NCBI GenBank assembly: GCA_947172415.1
Contig: OX359197.1
Coordinates: forward strand, 1,054,001-1,118,000
Direction: 5' to 3'
Length of the DNA stretch: 64,000 nt
From: Chondrosia reniformis
Lineage: Eukaryota > Porifera > Demospongiae > Chondrillida > Chondrillidae
The notes under the pieces were generated by a model that was not told where the DNA came from, searched no databases, and worked only from the letters and a program-made list of their open reading frames with translations. Made by a program: the position numbers and the translations under genes. Shown piece by piece: positions 60,719 to 64,000 of this stretch; the first letter of the stretch is position 1, and each line of letters begins with the position of its first letter.

Positions 60719-63700
60719 CTATGGAAGTGGGGAGGAATAAATGTTTATTGATCGATCATCAGACACAGAAACTACTTTTGTTCCATTTCCATTCACAGTA
60801 AGATCCCAGACCTGTGCATATGCACAATTCAATGAACAATATACTCATAGTCAAATGTAATTCATGTAAAATGCATAAAATGAGAATAATGTGCTTCATA
60901 TATGTGTGTACATCTGCATGCACTATGCATATACTGTATTATCTCTAATATAATCCTCTAATACAAGCTTTTCTCCAATAGAAGCCCACCTTTACGAGTT
61001 ATTGAAAAATAGAAGCCCAGTCCCCAATATAAGCTCACTGACACACTACTAAAGTACTTATGGTATTCATACTTATACATACGTATGTAGTTACGTGGAA
61101 ATCATCCCTACATGGTTGATTTACCAATATGAATTTAAGGGTTGAAAAAATAAAAGCCCAGTCTTTGGGTTTGAAAAATACAAGCCCCGGGCTTATATTA
61201 GAGATAATACAGTATAAATACAGTTTCCAACCAGTTGCTAGGCAACGCACACATACTCACCTGATCAGTGTGTTCCTTAAAGGTGTGGACACACTGTCTG
61301 GTGCTTGCATCCCAAACCTTTACTGTTTTATCACTTGACCTACAGGTACATCAGTACATCAGTACATCAGTACATCAGGCTTTACCACATACACTGTAAC
61401 AGTACTACTGTAATTTGGAAATTTTCGTGTGCAGAAATTTTCATGTAATAAATTTCGTGTTGACATATTTTCGTGGTCTAAACCAACTGCACTTCTTGAT
61501 TTGCACGAACAAATGAATGAGCAAACAAAACTTTCAGTATACAATATTTAGAGTAAAATGTAGACAATTTACCAAATGCCAATGTTGTACATTCTCAACA
61601 ATTACTTCTTTTCCCCCTTAATGATTTTATCTATATAGATCTGTCACAGTGGTTTGATTATCACTTTAGTATATGCCATAAATATATACCTCAATAGTGT
61701 ATGTAACATAAAAGTCATACACATATATGTGCTGTTAGTATAACATAAACCTAAACACAACTACTGTGGTTTACCCAGTGATTATCCTCTGATTATCTGG
61801 GAAGAACCGTGTTGTTAGTATCCATGAACTATGTCCAGATATTGATCCAGCTATGTTGCCATGCTTCCTGAGTAGTGAGCATATTATAATCAAAGATGGG
61901 ATGGATGGACCAAGGACTCACAAAAGACCAAGAAAAGATTCCCAGGGTCACTGATGAAGAGTGGAATTCCCAGATACAGCTATCTGGCCCAGTGGAGCAA
62001 AAAAAGAAAGAGAACACTCCTGTATCCTCATCCCAAGCTCTCACCAGGTTTAGTTCCCTATAGCCTTTTTAATCTATTACAGAGTAGGCATAGCATGTAG
62101 GAAAATGTAGATTATTCCCACAATTAGTACATATGCATATACTTCAGTACACATTGGCACATATCAGCAGAGCCTGGAGATTTTCACAGCATCATATGAA
62201 GTGCTAAACACTTGTGTACAACATAATGTATGAGTAATCAAAACACCATTTTTCCTACATACTATGTACATCTATTCTACATTAAAAGGCTTATAGGGAA
62301 CTAAGCCTACGTAGTGAGAGCTTTGCATGAAGATACAAGAGTTTTCTCATTCTACTTCTCTTCTTCTACACTGGGCCAGACAACTGTTACTGGGAATTCC
62401 AATGACCCCGGAAATCTTTGTCTTCTTGTTGATATTTTATGAATCTTTGGCTCTCTGTGCTAAGGCTGGGGTCTTATATATACAATCTTGGTGCTATATT
62501 ATATAGTAATACTCGAGAAGCATGCGAGTATAAAAAGTAGACTGTTTATGTATATATGTACATATACAAATGAGCTCTTACGCATCAAATATCTTCATAA
62601 CTTTATCATCGGAGCCTGTCACTAGTACCATCCCATCTGGTGAATATGTCAGAGCACGAACTGGCATTGAATGAGCTATACACAGATTATTGATAGGCTA
62701 TTTAGGTACACAAGTAGACTTAAATATATTCATGAGTATTAAATATATTCATGAGTATATGTAAAAAATACCTATGAAGCTAGTCAGCAAACAACCTGGC
62801 TTGCTGGTCAACTATCACATGACTTATTGGGCATTCGATCAATTATTCAACAGGTGTAGAAGCATTTTTTACAGTGTGTGCTAAAAGTTAAAATTACTAT
62901 TTGGCATATATGACTAATAATAAAACCTGATAGTACAGGTCATATACAGCAGTATGTTATAATAATCATAGTAAGACACTTAATGATGTCCTTATGCCAC
63001 AATATATGAATACAAACAAAAGATACGTACGTACCATCCAACTTTTGAACACCTTTAGCAGTTTCTATATCAAATATGTGTACCGTCCCATCAATTCCTC
63101 CTACCGCAATCATCTTACCATCTGGACTCTGGACAAATACATAGCAGATATCTTTGGGATGGTACATCCTTCGACTTTTGAGCATTTAAAAACACAGTTT
63201 GGTTTCACTTCTTGGTCAAACGTTTCGACCCTGGGGATCTTCAGTGACTCAAAATCCCCAGGGTCGAAATGTTTGACCAAGAAACGAAACCAAACTGCGT
63301 TTCTAAATGCTCAAAAGTTAAAGGATGTACCATCCCAAAGATAAGTTCGACGCAGCTAGAAGGAATCCTTATTCTATTACATAGAAGATGAAAACTAATA
63401 TCTGACCATCGTTATAATAAGTAATGCACATGGCCAAATAAGGTAATGCTAAAGAAATCCTCAATCATTGCAAGTCCCTTAACACTCTGGAATCCAGGAT
63501 AGGTATACATCTACTTCCTCTAGTCAGTTAACTGCTAATAAGTTCTACCGTATACATATATGTATGCATATATACTAGTTTAATGACTTACAAAAGCATG
63601 ACTGATGGCAAATTTCCCGCCAGTATCCAAGGATACCTTTTTCAAGCCATCCTTTACACCATAGAGCCTGACTTTCCCTCTGAAGCCCCCTGTTGCAATA

Positions 63701-63740
63701 ATATCACAATCGGGAGAAAACCTAACTGTCCAGACATCCT
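60719..63740 (-). CDS. WDR61: WDR61/SKIC8-like WD40 repeat protein (3' six exons, 5' end outside window)
   Basis: Exons 63592-63740, 63035-63128, 62582-62675, 61775-61867, 61261-61339 and 60719-60811; phases close and the frame ends [10 protein letters not shown] and TAG. About 200 residues cover the last four to five WD repeats: [95 protein letters not shown] and [20 protein letters not shown]. The order and the junction DTGGKF closely follow human WDR61 (Ski8), a beta-propeller subunit of the SKI mRNA-decay complex and of the PAF1 transcription complex. Human WDR61 is about 305 residues, so the N-terminal third lies to the right of the window. Confidence 0.88.
60936..61213. mobile_element. 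TA-flanked inverted-repeat element (MITE) in the WD40 gene intron
   Basis: TACTGTATTATCTCTAATAT at the left and ATATTAGAGATAATACAGTA at the right are exact reverse complements flanked by TA, the pattern left by Tc1/mariner-type elements. The inside repeats AAGCCCAGTC and AAGCCC motifs. No ORF. Confidence 0.75.
61905..62110 (-). repeat. Dispersed repeat, reverse copy
   Basis: GGTCACTGATGAAGAGTGGA, GCTATCTGGCCCAGTGGAG, CTCTCACCAGGTTTAGTTCC and GCATGTAGGAAAATG; lies in a WD40 gene intron next to a forward copy at 62238-62435. Confidence 0.75.
62238..62435 (+). repeat. Dispersed repeat, forward copy
   Basis: AACACCATTTTTCCTACATA, GCTTATAGGGAACTAAGCCT and ACTGGGCCAGACAACTGTTA. With the copy at 61905-62110 it forms an inverted pair about 130 bp apart. 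Confidence 0.75.
63150..63385. mobile_element. Fold-back element abutting a WD40 exon
   Basis: Arms ATCTTTGGGATGGTACATCC and CCTTCGACTTTTGAGCATTT, with their inverted complements at 63300-63350, ending AAGGAATCCTTATTCTATTA. The inner arm pair is CCCTGGGGATCTTCAGTG / CAAAATCCCCAGGG. Same family as 15168-15362; its left end lies about 20 bp from the acceptor of exon 63035-63128. Confidence 0.8.
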
Positions 63741-63824
63741 CTGTGCAATAAAATGATAAAAAGGTGTTGAATAGGGCAACCATGTTTTCTGGCCATCTCT
63801 ACTTAAAGAGTACTACCATATACG

Positions 63825-64000
63825 CTCTGATATGAGGGACTATATATCAGATCCCTATATGTACTATATCCCATATATTATGTCCCTATACTGTATCCTA
63901 TATATGAGGGGCCTATACTGTATCTTATATATGAGGGGCCTATACTGTATTCTATATATGAGAGGCCTATACTGTATCCTATATATGAGGGGCCTATACT
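63825..64000. repeat. 27-bp tandem repeat reaching the window edge
   Basis: Unit GAGGGGCCTATACTGTATCT plus TATATAT, at least four copies with point variants; continues beyond the window. Confidence 0.88.

Noticed and set aside
61359-61544. Additional exon of the WD40 gene
   Set aside because: WD repeat order is complete without it; the segment resembles a dispersed inverted-repeat sequence.

Overview
The window looks like a piece of a sponge (demosponge) nuclear genome; Amphimedon queenslandica is the best-known genome of this character, but species identity is inferred. The reasons are AT-rich DNA, many short GT-AG introns with consensus GTAAGT donors, a giant extracellular Calx-beta array of the type found in sponge aggregation factors, a membrane receptor with a death domain, a collagen/fibrinogen-like secreted gene, and non-coding DNA full of TACGTA palindromes, small fold-back elements and minisatellites. 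There is no bacterial-type gene organisation. All exon coordinates below come from reading splice sites and reading frame by eye; every multi-exon model closes in frame.

Layout. (1) 1-23.4 kb, minus strand: the 5' part (signal peptide plus 31 exons, about 2,111 residues) of a gene encoding 17 complete and one partial Calx-beta domains; it runs off the left edge. Every coding intron is phase 1. (2) 23.4-27.4 kb: no gene seen, only dispersed repeats. (3) 27.4-40.27 kb, minus strand: a complete furin-like proprotein convertase, 17 coding exons and 883 residues, with signal peptide, prodomain, S8 catalytic domain, P domain, transmembrane helix and long acidic cytosolic tail. (4) 40.31-41.43 kb, plus strand: an intronless threonine aldolase whose start codon is only 37 bp from that of the convertase, head to head. 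(5) 41.85-42.87 kb, minus strand: an intronless secreted collagen/fibrinogen-like protein. (6) 43.4-58.07 kb, plus strand: three tandem copies (A, B, C) of a signal-peptide/transmembrane/juxtamembrane exon cassette, of which only copy C reads into a complete 620-residue death-domain receptor. Copy A is broken by a frameshift, copy B stops after six intact exons, and a truncated reverse-strand piece of the collagen gene sits between B and C. (7) 58.9-60.27 kb, plus strand: intronless alpha-tubulin. (8) 60.7-64 kb, minus strand: the 3' six exons of a WDR61/SKIC8-like WD40 gene, convergent with tubulin and open at the right edge.

How the parts relate: the Calx-beta protein, the collagen-like protein and the convertase are all secretory-pathway or cell-surface products, and the convertase could in principle process matrix proteins, but nothing here shows a functional link. 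The most notable observations are the strict phase-1 exon structure with two cysteine classes of Calx-beta domain, the death-domain receptor cassette array sharing one set of 3' exons, the symmetric 37-bp bidirectional start region at 40.3 kb, and two places where 3' splice-site sequence has been tandemly amplified.
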